DNA of 64,000 bases. Source: Orobanche coerulescens. Taxonomy: Eukaryota > Streptophyta > Magnoliopsida > Lamiales > Orobanchaceae. Under the pieces are notes generated by a model. That model did no database searches, was not told where the DNA came from, and was given only the letters and a program-made list of their open reading frames with translations. Position 1 is the first letter of the stretch. Each line of letters starts with the position of its first letter. The position numbers and the translations under genes were made by a program. The stretch lies in assembly GCA_033398695.1 (NCBI GenBank), contig CM065804.1, positions 51,181,501 through 51,245,500 on the forward strand, given 5' to 3'. Of this stretch, positions 34,298 to 45,787 are shown one piece after another.

Positions 34298-35383
34298 TGT
34301 TGGGAATAGTGCCCTAGGATATTCGATGTGTCTAAATTTGTAATTGTCACATTTAAATAAAGTTATTTGATATCATTTATTTCTCGTTGATTATTATAAT
34401 GTGTGCATGTTTTAATATTATAATAATTGAATAATAGTTATTCACGAATAATAAGATTATTCAAATGTCCCCGGTACAATCACGTTGAGTACAGACTCAA
34501 GTGATTAATATACTAGTATAAGTTTGATTGATAATCACCGGATGATTATGCGTATGGTACATATCAATCTTATGGGTATTGGTTGGAGAACTAATACTGG
34601 ACAGACCCGCATTGAGATCACTGCATGGAAATGTCATAAGTGAATCTCAGTATAACAGTATGTTAATAAATCCTTGAACCTGAGATTATCATAGAGTCCA
34701 ACATGATAACTGCTATGTCTTGACGTAATCCAACGTCATCTGAAACATGGTGATCAGAAAGGTTAGCGATCAGGATTAGTGGGAGTCATGTAGAGGGCAA
34801 TGAATAACCGAGATGGGGATTTGTCCCTCTCCTTAGTGGGAGAGATATCTGCTGGGCCTATCGATAAGTAGGACTGAAGAAAATGCATGGCCCTGCTCAA
34901 ATGAAGAGTCCTTTGATTCAATCAGTCTACTTAAGATCGAGAAAGCATTTGAACGTAAATAAGTATGACATACTCCATGACTTAGTTCAAATATGATATC
35001 GCGCGACAAAGGGATTTGACATGTTAAAAGGTTTAATGGACTATTAACTTATATTATTTGGGTAATCATAATGCCTTGCTAGAGGCCGCTTATGATTTAT
35101 TATTTAATAAGGTATTAAATCATTGCCAACATATATAAGCCTTTGGGTCGCACGTACGATAATTATAGACAAGTAGGAATAAATATCAACTAGGAATAAT
35201 TAATATAATATTAGATATTATATTTATAAGGAGATTAAATAATAAGTAATATATAATATTGGATATTATATATATTGTATTATTTAATAAGATGAGGGGT
35301 AACTAAGCAAATACTAGATTCTTGAATCTAGGGTTTACTTAGTATAAATATAAGGTCTTGGACAGGAGTTGTCAACAAGAAAA
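34298..35383 (+). repeat. Copia-2 middle LTR, 3'-truncated
   Basis: Starts TGTTGGGAATAGTGCC and matches the left and right LTRs to just past the TATA box (35343-35350). It then jumps in an A-rich junction (about 35380-35390) into integrase sequence. About 410 bp of LTR end, the PBS, leader, gag, protease and early integrase are missing. The polypurine tract AGTGGGAGAT, present before the right LTR, is absent directly before this one. Confidence 0.85.
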
Positions 35384-36322
35384 AAAAGGATATGGATATG
35401 GATATGTTTATCTTATGAAGTATAAACATGAATCTTTTGAAGTGTTCAGAATATTCCAGAATGAAATACAGAATCAACTTGGCAAGACAATTAAAGCCCT
35501 TTGATCGGATCGAGGTGGCGAATACTTGATCCAGAAGTTCGATGATCATCTTAGGAGTGTCCGAAAGGAGGAATCGAACTTTATTAGATATGGTTCGATC
35601 CATGATGAGTCGAACAGAGCTTCCATTATCATTTTGGGGCCACGCCTTAGAAACAGCAGCATTCACCCTTAACCGTGTTTCATATAAAGCAGTTGAAAAG
35701 ACACCATTTGAGAAATGGACTAGTAAGAGACCAAGCTTGACTTTTCTAAAGATCTGGGGTTGCGAAGCGTTCGTAAGGCGCCAAGTGTTTGACAAACTGG
35801 CATCTAGATCTGAAAGATGTTTATTTGTGGGATATCCTAAGGAAACTAAAGGATATTACTTTTATAAGCCCGCAGAGAACAAAGTGTTTGTTGCTCGAAA
35901 TGTTGTATTCTTAGAAGGGGAATTTATTTCCAAAAGAGACAGTGGGAGAAGAGTAATTCTCGAGGAAATTCGATAACCACAAGAAGATATCGCTTCACCG
36001 ATGGAAACCGAACAAGCTCAATAATCAGTTGAAGATCCGTTCAAAGTACACAAGTCCCATGCAGATATGATAGGATGCGACATGAACCTGAGAGGTATGG
36101 TTATCTCGTAACAGAGGGTGATGACGCATCGCTCATAGATGATGAGCCTAGTACCTATACAGAAGCTGCTTCAGGACCAGAGTCCGAGCAATGGCTAGAA
36201 GCCATGAAGTCAGAGATGCAATCCATGTATGACAATCCAGTTTGGAACTTGATATATCCACCTGAGGGTGTTAAAACCATTGGGTGCAAATAGGTCTATA
36301 AACAGAAGAAAGACATGGATGA
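35384..36322 (+). pseudogene. Second Copia-2 copy: integrase and early RT
   Basis: Resumes inside the integrase core (YGYVYLMKY-like). It has the GVSERRNRTLLD motif near 35550 and IWGCEAFVRRQVFDKL, then the start of RT (EAMKSEMQSMYDNPVW, 36200-36245). The early part lacks the stretch between RSDRGG and GVSER, including the PQHN region. In-frame stops lie at about 35503 and 36023. It keeps lysine and glutamine codons where the first copy has two TAG stops. It stops at 36322 because the family C solo LTR is inserted there, and RT resumes at 38545. Confidence 0.8.
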
Positions 36323-36791
36323 TGTAACACCCCGATATATTCGGAATAATTACAGCGCCGTAAATCCTTTATATAAGAATTTACAAGGCTAATTTGGAAA
36401 CATATAGAAAATAACATCAAAGTATCAATAAGGTTACAATACGAAACCAGTTTCAAAGATTCGAAAAGTCCATAAATACAAACATATCCAAAATATCAAT
36501 GACATACGCGTACTCGAGTACTAAGAAAACGAAACAATAACAACATTTAACATCACTGAGACACTTCATCGTCATGGCAGTACTGTGGCTGCTTCCCCGC
36601 TCCTCGGCTACCTGAACATCAAAACAAATATCCACCCCCGAAGGGGTTAGCAAAAACAATGCTAGTACAAGTATCGGAACACACAAATATGCAACAACAA
36701 TGCATAAAAACATACACAATACTGACTTCCGATACCGGAATCCAACAATATGAATCAACAAGATTCAATCAACATAACATGGGTATTCCAA

Positions 36792-36975
36792 CGATCCAGC
36801 GCCCTCAGCATAGATCCCAAGATGATCCCGTCGGACCAACACGAGGTGGAAAAACCCGTCCAATGATCCAGCGCCCTCATCATAGATCCCAAGATGATCC
36901 CGTCGGACCAACACAAGGTGGACATCCGATCCAGCGTCCTCAGCATAGATCGCTTGATCCCTTCGGATCATCACA
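36792..36975 (-). repeat. GATC module, three units, family C LTR
   Basis: Three units like CGATCCAGCG...GCATAGATCCCAAGATGATCCC then GTCGGACCAACAC, separated by AGGTGGA. This is the reverse-strand form of the GATCATCGG module in the A LTRs, with one more unit. Confidence 0.8.
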
Positions 36976-38008
36976 ACTTACACATAACACAACTATGCAA
37001 ATACATATGCAAGAAAATCGATATGTTCATCAAAATGAACGTACATCAAATCGATAACAAATGTCATGACAATTTAATGAATAAATCTCATGTCAACAAC
37101 ACGAATAAACCATATGCATGATCAAATTCACCAATTATTCACAAACTTTCAAAATACGATACTTGCCTCAACAAATGGTGACAAGAATTTCTACTATCAA
37201 TAGTCTTCAATCCGTTTGGAGAATTCTCACTAGATCGGCTCTCTGGAATGCAAACCTTCATCGAACAATAATGTTTGGTATAACTAATGGTTCCGGATAA
37301 TCGTTCAAATCATCAAAAGGCATGATACACCCTATAATGGCGATAGACTATTATGCCCTAACACAATTCCTTCGGTTGATTAGTACAACATAACATGGAA
37401 TTCATCCTAAGAGGATTCTAATCATGTTCTATTATAACAAGATATCCGAACTTCATTGAATCATCATAAAGACTTGTTCACTACTTTCAATATCATCTCC
37501 TTCTACGAATTAATCTTTAAGTTCAATCCGTTAATTCTTCACCGAAATGTTCGATCATACCATTCCCATGAACTAAGATAATCTTCAAAAAGTAGATATA
37601 ATTGGGTTTACAAATCTCAAGATGCACTAATCAAAAGTCTAATTACTAGAAGGTTTGCTCAACGATTTCAACAACCAAAAGGAATCGAAAATAATTGAAT
37701 TTAATCTTCTAAACCATGATGAAAGGCTCCTCAAGAAGATAACTGATTCGGTCTACTCAAAACAGGTCCAAAACATTACTAAGACCATGCTAAATTAGTT
37801 GGTGAAGGATCACATACCTCAATAAATTGATGAACAACGAAGAACTTGAATAAACTCAAACACCGGAAGCTTGAACACCAATCTACAAGGCCTAAGCTTC
37901 CCAAGAATCGTCCCAGAAGATGATATGAAGGATAAGAGGTGATGAAAGATCTCCAGAACACGAAAAATCGGCCAAAGGAAAGGTGAGAAATGAAATAGGG
38001 TCAAGGTC

Positions 38009-38018
38009 TATAAATAGA
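38009..38018 (-). promoter_or_regulatory. TATA-like box of family C LTR
   Basis: The minus strand reads CTATTTATAG. The palindrome cluster begins about 10 bp upstream of it (higher coordinates), the same arrangement as in families A and B. Confidence 0.5.
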
Positions 38019-38027
38019 ATTTTGGTC

Positions 38028-38412
38028 ATTACGTACGTTATGCAAATAACCTTACGTACGTAACAAACTTAACGTACGTTATACCCTAGCTTTAGCATAC
38101 GTAGTCGTCTGACCAAAACTCACTGGCCTGATTTTGGCATTTCCTTATGTATGTAATCACAATGGACGTAATCACAATGGTTTTACGTACGTAATATCCA
38201 TGTCCTTAGCGTACGTAAAACATGCACCATAGCGTACGTAACACCTATGTCCAGGTTCATGCGGAACATCACATGAATCTTCCTCGGCCCCTTCCTTGGC
38301 CCCCACACGCCGACCCTTATCCGATCCCAAGTTGACTTGGCTTATGTACGTTAAGCATATCAGATAACGTACATAATACTGCAGTCTTAGCGTACGTTAA
38401 CACGTGCAGAAT
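38028..38412. repeat. TTACGTACGTAA palindrome cluster, family C LTR
   Basis: About ten copies of TTACGTACGTAA or TTAGCGTACGTAA-like sites in 385 bp upstream of the TATA-like box. The centre GTAC replaces the G-CGCAC-G centre of the A and B sites, but the outer TTA/TAA arms are kept. Several copies are perfect palindromes. Confidence 0.8.
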
Positions 38413-38544
38413 CATGCATGCAAAATGCTGGAGATACCAAAACGTAAGGGTACTAAATATGGGAAACCAACCTCCGAATAATAACATCACAAAGTTGAAT
38501 CTTACAAGATAAACACACCATAATTATCCGGGCATTACAGATGA

Positions 38545-39100
38545 TAATCTGAAAGCTTATAAAGCTAGACTAGTGGCAAAAAGTTATAGATAAATTTATG
38601 GTGTTGACTATGATGAGACCTTTTCGCCAGTAGTCATGCTTAAATTAATTAGAATTTTATTTGCCATTGCCGCATACTATGATTATGAAATATGGCAAAT
38701 GGATGTCAAAATAGCATTCCTTAATGGAAACTTACTCAAGGATGTGTACATGACACAACCTGAAGGTTTTGTTCATCCAGAAAATACTACAAAGGTTTGC
38801 AAGCTTCAAAGATCTATTTCTGGGTTGAAGCAGGCTTCTCGTAGCTGGAATCTTCGTTTTGATGAAAATGTCAAAGAGTTTGGGTTCATTCAAAATGAAG
38901 ATGAACCATGTGTGTACAAGAAGGTTAGTGGGAGAATAGTTGTTTTCTTAGTCTTATATGTAGATGACATATTACTCAATGGAAATGACATTCCCACCTT
39001 GCAGACAGTCAAAACTTGGTTGGGAAGTTGTTTATCAATGAAAGACTTATGAAAAGTTGCTTACATTCTTGAGATAAAAATCTATAGAGATAGATCAAAG
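38545..39100 (+). pseudogene. Second Copia-2 copy: RT continued
   Basis: Continues the RT cut at 36322. It has KLIRILFAIAAYYDYEIWQM, AFLNGNLLKDVYMTQPEGF, and the catalytic YVDD at 38957-38968. The frame from 38636 ends at TGA after MKDL, where the first copy reads GGAG. An upstream TAA at about 38591 replaces the glutamine of GYRQ. A deletion near 39125 removes the stretch between ILGIKI and the CTRPE-like motif. Confidence 0.85.
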
Positions 39101-39735
39101 AGAATGATTGGTCTGATTCAAAGTATGTAGTACTCGACCAGATGTATAATTTTCCCTTAGCATGACAAGTCGATACCAATCAAATCCAGGTGAAAGTCAC
39201 TGGACAGCAGTGAAAACCATCCCAAAGTACTTGAGAAGAGCTAAGGATGCGTTCCAAATATATGGAGGTGTGGGAAACGAGCTGGCTGTAAATAGTTACG
39301 CCGATGCAAGTTTCAAAACCGATGGACACGATTTAAGATCGCAGATGGTTTTGTGTTTTGTTTAAAATGAAGATGCTGTGAATTGGAAATGTTCCAAGTA
39401 AACGCGCTCATAGATTCTATAACTTAAGACTGAGTACTTGGCAGCATCGGATGCAGCCAAGGATAATATGTGGAACCTTTTAGGTCTTATAAGTCTTTAC
39501 TGCAACAATAATGGTGCTATTGAGTGACCTAAGGAGTCATGGACGTATCATAATTCAAAACATATACTCAGAAAATATCACCTAGTCAGAGAGATCGTCA
39601 GATGAGGAGATATTGCAATATGCAAAGTATCAACGGAAGAGAATGTTGCATATCCACTTTCCAAGCCTCTCTCACAAGGAAAGCATGTTGAGCATGCTAG
39701 AGCGATAAGACTAAATGTCATGAATGAATGGTCCT
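39101..39735 (+). pseudogene. Second Copia-2 copy: RNase H remnant
   Basis: The frame 39162-39365 reads TSRYQSNPGESHWTAVKTI and NSYADASFKTDGHDLRSQ, the RNase H part. Beyond it the reading is split among frames, with recognisable CNNNGAI near 39500 and a broken PLSKPLS end near 39660. A polypurine tract, AAGTGGGAGAT, lies at 39741-39751 directly before the right LTR. It is clearly non-functional. Confidence 0.75.
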
Positions 39736-39751
39736 AGTGCAAGTGGGAGAT

Positions 39752-41249
39752 TGTTGGGAATAGTGCCCTAGGATATTCGATGTGCCTAGATTTGTAATTG
39801 TTACATTTAAATAAAGTTATTTGATATTATTTATTTCTCGTTGATTATTATAATATGTGCATGTATTAATATTATAATAATTGAATAATAGTTATTCAAG
39901 AATAATAAGATTATTCAAATGTCCCTGGTACAATCACGTTGAGCAGAGACTCAAGTGATTAATATACTAGTATAAGTTTGATTGATAATAATCAGATGAT
40001 TATGCGTATGGTACATATCAATCTTATGGGTATTGGTTGGAGAACTAATACTGGACAGACCCGCATTGAGATCACTGCATGGAAATATCATAAGTGAATC
40101 TCAATATAACAGTATGTTAATAAATCCTTGAACCTGAGATTATCATAGAGTCCAACATGATAACTGCTATGCCTTGACGTAATCCAACGTCATCTGAAAC
40201 ATGGTGATCATAAAGGTTAGCGATCAGGATTAGTGGGAGTCATGTAGAGGGCAATGAATAATCTAGATGGGGATTTGTCCCTCTCCTTAGTGAGAGATAT
40301 CAGCTGGGCCCTTCGATAAGTAGGACTGAAGGAAATGCATGTCCATGCTCAAATGAAGAGTCATTTGATTCAATCAGTCTACTTAAGATCGAGAAAGTAT
40401 TTGAACATAAATAAGTATGACAGACTCCATGACTTAGTTCAAATATGATATCGCGCGACAAAAGGATTTGACACGTTAAAAGGTTTAATGGACTATTAAA
40501 TTATATTATTTGGGTAATCATAATGTCTTGCTAGAGGCCGCTTATGATTTATAATTTAATAAGGTATTAAATAATTGCCAACATTTATAAGCCTTTGGGT
40601 CGCACGTACGACAATTATAGACAAGTAGGAATAAATATCAATTGGGAATAATAAATATAATATTGGATGTTATATTTATGACGAGATTAAATAATAAGTA
40701 ATATATATTATATTAGATATTATATATATTGTATTATTTAATAACATGAGGGGTAACTAAGCAATTACTAGATTCTTGAATCTAGGGTTACTTAGTATAA
40801 ATAAAGAGTCTATGACAAGGAGTTGTCATAAGAAGACCTACACCTCAAGAAAATACCCCCCCCTTCTCAAGAAGAAATAAAAATTGGCCTACACCTCCTA
40901 CTGTAGGAAAACAAAGTCGGTCATCTGGCCTTCTTCCCTTAGTTGATCTTGATCAATAGTACAATCCTTCTAGTAAGGAATTTATGTTGTACTATTTATC
41001 AATATTATTCGTAAGGATCTAGCAATCCGGCTTGTGGAATTGTTCGTGTGTAGATCACCCAAAGAGGATGGATATATTCATCTGCTTCTAGTCCGGATCT
41101 AGATCTGCTCGTCGGATTAAGGTAATTCGATTAACTCTTTAATCAAATAATTAGATTACTGCAGGAGATCCTATATTGGGTTTTCATATTTATTCTTTCG
41201 ATGCGTTTTTACTGCTGTTTTATGTATTTAATGCATGAAAACCTCAACA
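39752..41249 (+). repeat. Copia-2 LTR, right
   Basis: 1498 bp from TGTTGGGAATAG to CCTCAACA, TATA at 40796-40803. It is followed by ATATA, the TSD partner of ATATC at 27295-27299. It resembles the middle LTR slightly more than the left one at its start (GTGCCCTAGGATATTCGATG). Confidence 0.85.
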
Positions 41250-41759
41250 ATATATAACAGGAGACACAGCATGCCCAACACATCCAAATCTGCCCACAAG
41301 AATGCTGACATTGACGATGATATCCTGTCACAGGATGAAATGGCCCTTCTCATTCACAAATTCAAGAAGTTCATCAAACAGTCTGGAAAGACTGCATACA
41401 GGCCCATGCCTTTTCACAAGGTAAATTCTGAATCTTCTCCATCTGGTGATTCTAATCTATGCTACAACTGCCGGAAACTAGGGCACTATGCAAATAATTG
41501 TCCGCATCCTAAAGTCCAAAAGCTGCCAGAAGCCGAGCAACAGGAAAAAGATGAACGGAGGCATGCTTGGAAGAACAAGCTTAAGGCCCTGATCGGAGAA
41601 TAAGAAGCCTCGCCTGCACCATCTAAGACCGAGAAATGTCTTCTGGCAGTCATTGACAGTGACTCGTCCGATGATGAGCTCGAAGATAAAGCATATATGT
41701 GCTTTATGGCCAAAGATATAGATGACGATGAAGATAGCGATGATGAGGTAAGCTCAACA
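41250..41759 (+). pseudogene. Copia-1 gag, middle piece with zinc knuckle
   Basis: Continues Copia-1 gag in the same frame as the piece ending at 27299. It carries a CCHC zinc knuckle, CYNCRKLGHYANNC (about residues 76-89 of the frame from 41235), which binds the element RNA during packaging. An in-frame TAA at about 41601 ends the longest frame. The same frame then continues with an acidic stretch, AVIDSDSSDDELEDKAYMC, typical of the region after the knuckle in this copia group. Chromovirus B is inserted after 41759, and the gene resumes at 51405. Confidence 0.85.
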
Positions 41760-42689
41760 TGTAACACCCCCGATATATTCAGGAATATTACAGCGCCGTA
41801 AATCCTTTACATAAGGATTTACAAGGCTGAAGAATTGAACAGACATTAAAAGGTACTAACGAATGGAAATAACAGAATTAAGATACAACAGTTCTGACCA
41901 AATACTGAAAGTACAGTTGTTCAACAGGAACTTAATAATACATCACCAAATTCAAATTCAGCATAAATGACTTCGTACTCGAGTACTTATTGAAATAACC
42001 AATAAACAACAGACAAATAAACCCGGCCGAAACATCACTCTGCACCCTCGTCGTCATGCAGCTCCAGTGGATGTTTTCCTGCTCTCCTGGATCCTGAACA
42101 TAAACAAAATGTTCACCCCCAAAGGGGTTAGCACAACGATGCTAGTACAAGTACCACAACATACTATTCATATCTCACGAAGAATAATAACGTAAACGAC
42201 AAAAAAATACCAACGAGTCTTCTCCTACGAGAAACTCAAAAATGACATACACAACTGATAATCACAACATGATATCATAACATACACATGGTAATTCCGT
42301 CGATCCAGCGTTCACTGCCTAGAACCCATAATGATCCCGTCAGACCAACCCGTGGTGGAAAAACCCGTCCGATGATCCAGCGCACGCTAGCATAGATCCC
42401 CCGATGATCCCTTCGGACCAACACGAGGTGGACATACAACGACGACATACATGCACGACAATATGTATAACATCAATACATAAAACAAATAAAGTACTTG
42501 CCTCGATTTGAAGACAAGAACAACACTTCTACGAAAATGAACACTCGAAGGTCGTCCTCCTCAATCAATCACGTAACGAGATCAAACCTTAACAAAATAA
42601 ATGATATAGGATTTATCTCACGTCGTACGAATGTTTAACAATTCGATTTACGGCCAAAAGTTCATAATATGTAATCTGCCTGAATTGCT

Positions 42690-42905
42690 TAGCGCACGCT
42701 AAGTACTCTGTGTAGCGTGCGTTAAGTCTGCTCGATAGCGCACGCAAACATCGAAGCCTAGCGTACGCTAACTATGCATGGTCAGTACTTCACTGATCAG
42801 TCGACTGACTCGTCTGATGGTCTAGCGTACGTTACGTACCAAACGTAGCGTACGCTAACTCGTGCTCGATAGCGCACATTAATCTATATAGCTTAGCGTG
42901 CGCTA
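42690..42905. repeat. Downstream palindrome cluster, B 3' LTR
   Basis: About eight TAGCG-NN-CGCTA-like sites, such as CTTAGCGCACGCTAAG at 42689-42704 and GTAGCGTACGCTAAC near 42847. They lie about 800 bp downstream of the TATA box in transcript direction. The counterpart in the 5' LTR is 49959-50177. Confidence 0.8.
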
Positions 42906-43738
42906 TCTGTGCATGGCAGTTTACTGTTCTCATCATGATCAAAACAATGAAATCTTCCGTGATAATTCATGTTACCTCCATGAATATCATGTACATACGA
43001 TTATGAATGATCTTACGGATAACAACAACTTCGGATTCAAGGATATGCATACCATTAAAACCATATTCCATTTCGACTACAATTCTTCATATGACGATTC
43101 GAAAGGCTTAACGGTTGATATCAACACCTTATATCCATCGAAATTATCATGCTGTAGTTGTTTAACATTCCATCTATACTAGATAAATCCTTCCATGATC
43201 AATCCCCTTAGATTCATCTAACAATAATGATATTAAAGTCGAGTCCATGATTGTTATGAAGTTATCTACTAGATTCGGATTACCAATGATAGAAGCTTCC
43301 TTTACTTGTCTAATGAAATAAGATTCGAACCATGATGATCATAATCAAGGTACTTAAGGCTTATTCATCTCAATATTCCAAACATGATGTACTTTGGATA
43401 ATTCATTTATGAAAATCAATATCTCGTTAATATGATCATCCAATTCTTTAGAATCCAACTCTAAGTCTGGAGATAGGTTGAACATACCTTAATATGATGA
43501 AAATCACTGAACCGTAAGGTAGAATCCGACTCCGGTTGGTTGTATGCCACTCCAAGGTGCTATTCCACTTCAATGATTACTCCCAAGTGATAACCAATAT
43601 ACAAAGACCAACAAGATGTATTCTAAGTGTGTAGAGGGATTATTACAGCTCTCTGGCCTCTCAAGGATGAAGAATGGACGGATGAAATGTAAGCCAAAAC
43701 GGGTTGTTGTCCCATTTATAATATTTTGCATTTTAACA

Positions 43739-43965
43739 AGTTAGCGCACGCTACTAAGCTTCCTTAGCGCGCGCTAATAAGAGTTGACTTCAGAACTATC
43801 CAGGTTCATCCGCGGGAATCTTATCCGGACCCATGTCCCGGCTGGCGCATGTGCTAGCCGTCCCGCTCAATAATTGAGTTCTTAGCGCACGCAACTCCTA
43901 CATGCATAGCGTGCGCTAGTGGTAGCCCGATAGCGCGCGTTAAGCTACATTCATAGCGTGCGCTA
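43739..43965. repeat. Palindrome cluster upstream of TATA, B 3' LTR
   Basis: Six sites, including TTAGCGCACGCTA and the perfect palindrome TTAGCGCGCGCTAA near 43766. They sit just upstream (minus strand) of TATAAA at 43714-43719. The counterpart in the 5' LTR is 51026-51255. Confidence 0.8.
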
Positions 43966-44120
43966 TCACGAGTTTGCATGAGAAATTTTGCATGTTGTTA
44001 TACTTATGTACAAAGATATCAATGCAAGAAATATCATACTCCAATAATCAAAACCACAAATCCGAATAATACAGGGTTTGAATACAGATGAAATACACCG
44101 TAATAAATCCGGATATTACA

Positions 44121-44155
44121 TACTCTCCTACTAAAAAGGAGTTTCGTCCCGAAAC
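44121..44155 (-). promoter_or_regulatory. Polypurine tract of chromovirus B
   Basis: The minus strand reads GTTTCGGGACGAAACTCC followed by a TTTTTAGTAGGAGAGTA run ending at the LTR. It primes plus-strand DNA synthesis. The same GTTTCG-GACGAAAC inverted repeat precedes the 3' LTR in family A and in element E. Confidence 0.8.
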
Positions 44156-45787
44156 TCAAGACGAAAATAACTCGGGATATCCGACTTCATATCGCCTTTC
44201 CCATGTGGCTTCTTTCTTTCCATGACGTGACCATTGAACTTTGACCAAAACGATTGGTTTGTTCCTCAACTGCTTAACTCGACTCTCGAGTATCTTGACC
44301 GGTCTTTCTTCAAACGTCCCATCCTGCGCGACTTCGATCTCACCGAAATCAATGATATGACTGGGATCTGGTATATACCTCCGTAACTGGGATACGTGGA
44401 ACACGTTATGAACATGGCACAATGACGGCGACAATGCCAATCTGTATGCCAACTCCCCAACTCTCTCGAGGATCTCAAATGGTCCGATATATCTCGGACT
44501 CAGCTTTCCTTTTCTTCCGAAACGAAAGATTCCCCGAGTAGGAGAAACCTTCAAAAGTACATGGTCTCCAGTATTGAACTCCAATGGGCGACGGCGTACG
44601 TCCGCGTAGGATTTCTGGCGACTCTGGGCGGTCAACAGCCTTTCATGAATCAAGGCTATCTTTTCTCGAGTCTGCACGATCAACTCTGGTTCTGTTCCGA
44701 TCAAGTCTGATGAATCATCCCAACATAGGGGCGATCTACATCTCCTCCCGTATAATGCCTCAAACGGTGCCATCCTAATGGAAGCATGCCAACTATTGTT
44801 GTAGGTAAATTCAATCAATGGTAGATGAACTTCCCAATCGTTTGACCAATCTAAGGCACAGGCCCTTAACATGTCTTCCACCGTTTGTATAGTCCTCTCG
44901 GATTGTCCGTCAGTCTGCGGGTGGTACGCTGTGCTGAAGTTCAATTCGGTCCCCAAGGCCTTATGAACTGCTTTCCAGAAGTGAGACACAAAACGACCGT
45001 CTCGATCAGAAACAATGGTCTTTGGCGTACCATGCAATCGAACTATTTCCGAAATAAATACTCGTGCCAACCTCTCTGGTCCCCACGTATCCTTAATGCC
45101 TAGGAAATGAGCTGATTTGGTTAAACGATCAACTATCACCCAAATCATGTTCATTCCTGTCCTGGTTCTCGGCATATTAGTGATAAAGTCCATCGATATG
45201 TCCTCCCACTTCCATTCAGGAATTGGGAGCGGCTTCAACATTCCGGCAGGCCGTTGATGCTCGATCTTAACCTGCTGACAAGTCAAGCATTTCGAAACAT
45301 AGTCCGCTACGTCTTTCTTCATGTTGCCCCACCAGAAATTCTGCTTCAAGTCCTTATACATTTTACTGGTGCCCGGGTGGATAGAATAGGGCGAACTGTG
45401 AGCTTCCTTTATAATCGTTTGTTTCAGAACATCAACATCGGGAACACAGAGTCGGTTCTGAAATCCCAAAACTCCATCATCATGAATTATGAATCCGGGG
45501 GCCTTTCCTTTGATCACTTCATCACGTAACCGAATCATCAGAGGATCATCTGCCTGTTTAGATTTGATTCCTTCGGTTAATGATAAAGTTATCTCCATAA
45601 CGCACAGTTGTCCTTGGACTCTTTGTATCCACACTTCAATTCCTTCTAGAATCATCTCTCGTTGAAGGCTAAGTTGGGAGGTCAGCGTCTCCAGCATCTG
45701 AATAGAAACAGGCTTGCGGCTAAGTGCATCGTCCACTACATTCGCTTTGCCTGGATGATATAAAATCTCCAAGTCATAGTCCTTAAT
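44156..45787 (-). pseudogene. Chromovirus B integrase with chromodomain
   Basis: A 538-codon open frame (45772-44156) starts within the end of RNase H (VVDDALSRKP). The integrase HHCC zinc finger uses H125, H132, C162 and C165. The catalytic core has VIVDRLTKSAHF, TIVSDRDGRF and QSERTIQTVEDML, so all of D, D and E are present. A GPY/F-like YIGPFEILERVGELAYRL follows. The end is a chromodomain, with ERPVKILESRVKQLRNK and VKVQWSRHGKKEATWE, which directs integration to marked chromatin. The part is open throughout but cut off from upstream pol by a TGA in place of a tryptophan near 45797, so it is called a pseudogene. Confidence 0.9.

Larger units (their letters stand above)
36323..38539 (-). 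mobile_element. Gypsy family C solo LTR inserted in Copia-2 RT
   Basis: 2217 bp from TGTAACACCCCGATAT to GGGCATTACA on the plus strand, flanked by GATGA on both sides (36318-36322 and 38540-38544). Features run on the minus strand: palindromes upstream of a TATA-like box, then a donor-like GAGGCAAGT, a three-unit GATC module and the CCCCCGAAGGGG hairpin. It has no internal region, so it is the product of LTR-LTR recombination. Its right end resembles the B LTR (ATTACAGCGCCGTAAATCC), but the palindrome arms differ. It belongs to a sister family of B. Confidence 0.9.
27300..41249 (+). mobile_element. Copia-2 tandem composite inserted in Copia-1 gag
   Basis: Three LTRs of one family (27300-28793, 34298 to about 35380, 39752-41249) separate one nearly full internal region and one large fragment: LTR-internal-LTR(truncated)-partial internal-LTR. 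The outer edges carry ATATC (27295-27299) and ATATA (41250-41254), a TSD with one mismatch. The composite therefore occupies one target site. All coding parts are broken by stops or frameshifts. A family C solo LTR sits inside the second RT. Unequal recombination between LTRs, then a deletion, would explain the structure. Confidence 0.85.
41760..44120 (-). repeat. Chromovirus B 3' LTR
   Basis: 2361 bp, TGTAACACCCCCG to GGATATTACA on the plus strand. Palindrome clusters at 42690-42905 (about 8 sites) and 43739-43965 (about 6 sites). Minus-strand TATA-like TATAAA at 43714-43719, next to the second cluster. GATC module at 42300-42432. The 94-aa open frame at 42898-43182 recurs in the other LTR as plain sequence identity and is not a gene. 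Confidence 0.9.

Noticed and set aside
42898..43182. 94-aa open frame duplicated at 50198-50467
   Set aside because: Duplicated because it lies in the two B LTRs. The plus strand is antisense to the element, and B' has no equivalent open frame of the same length in the matching position.
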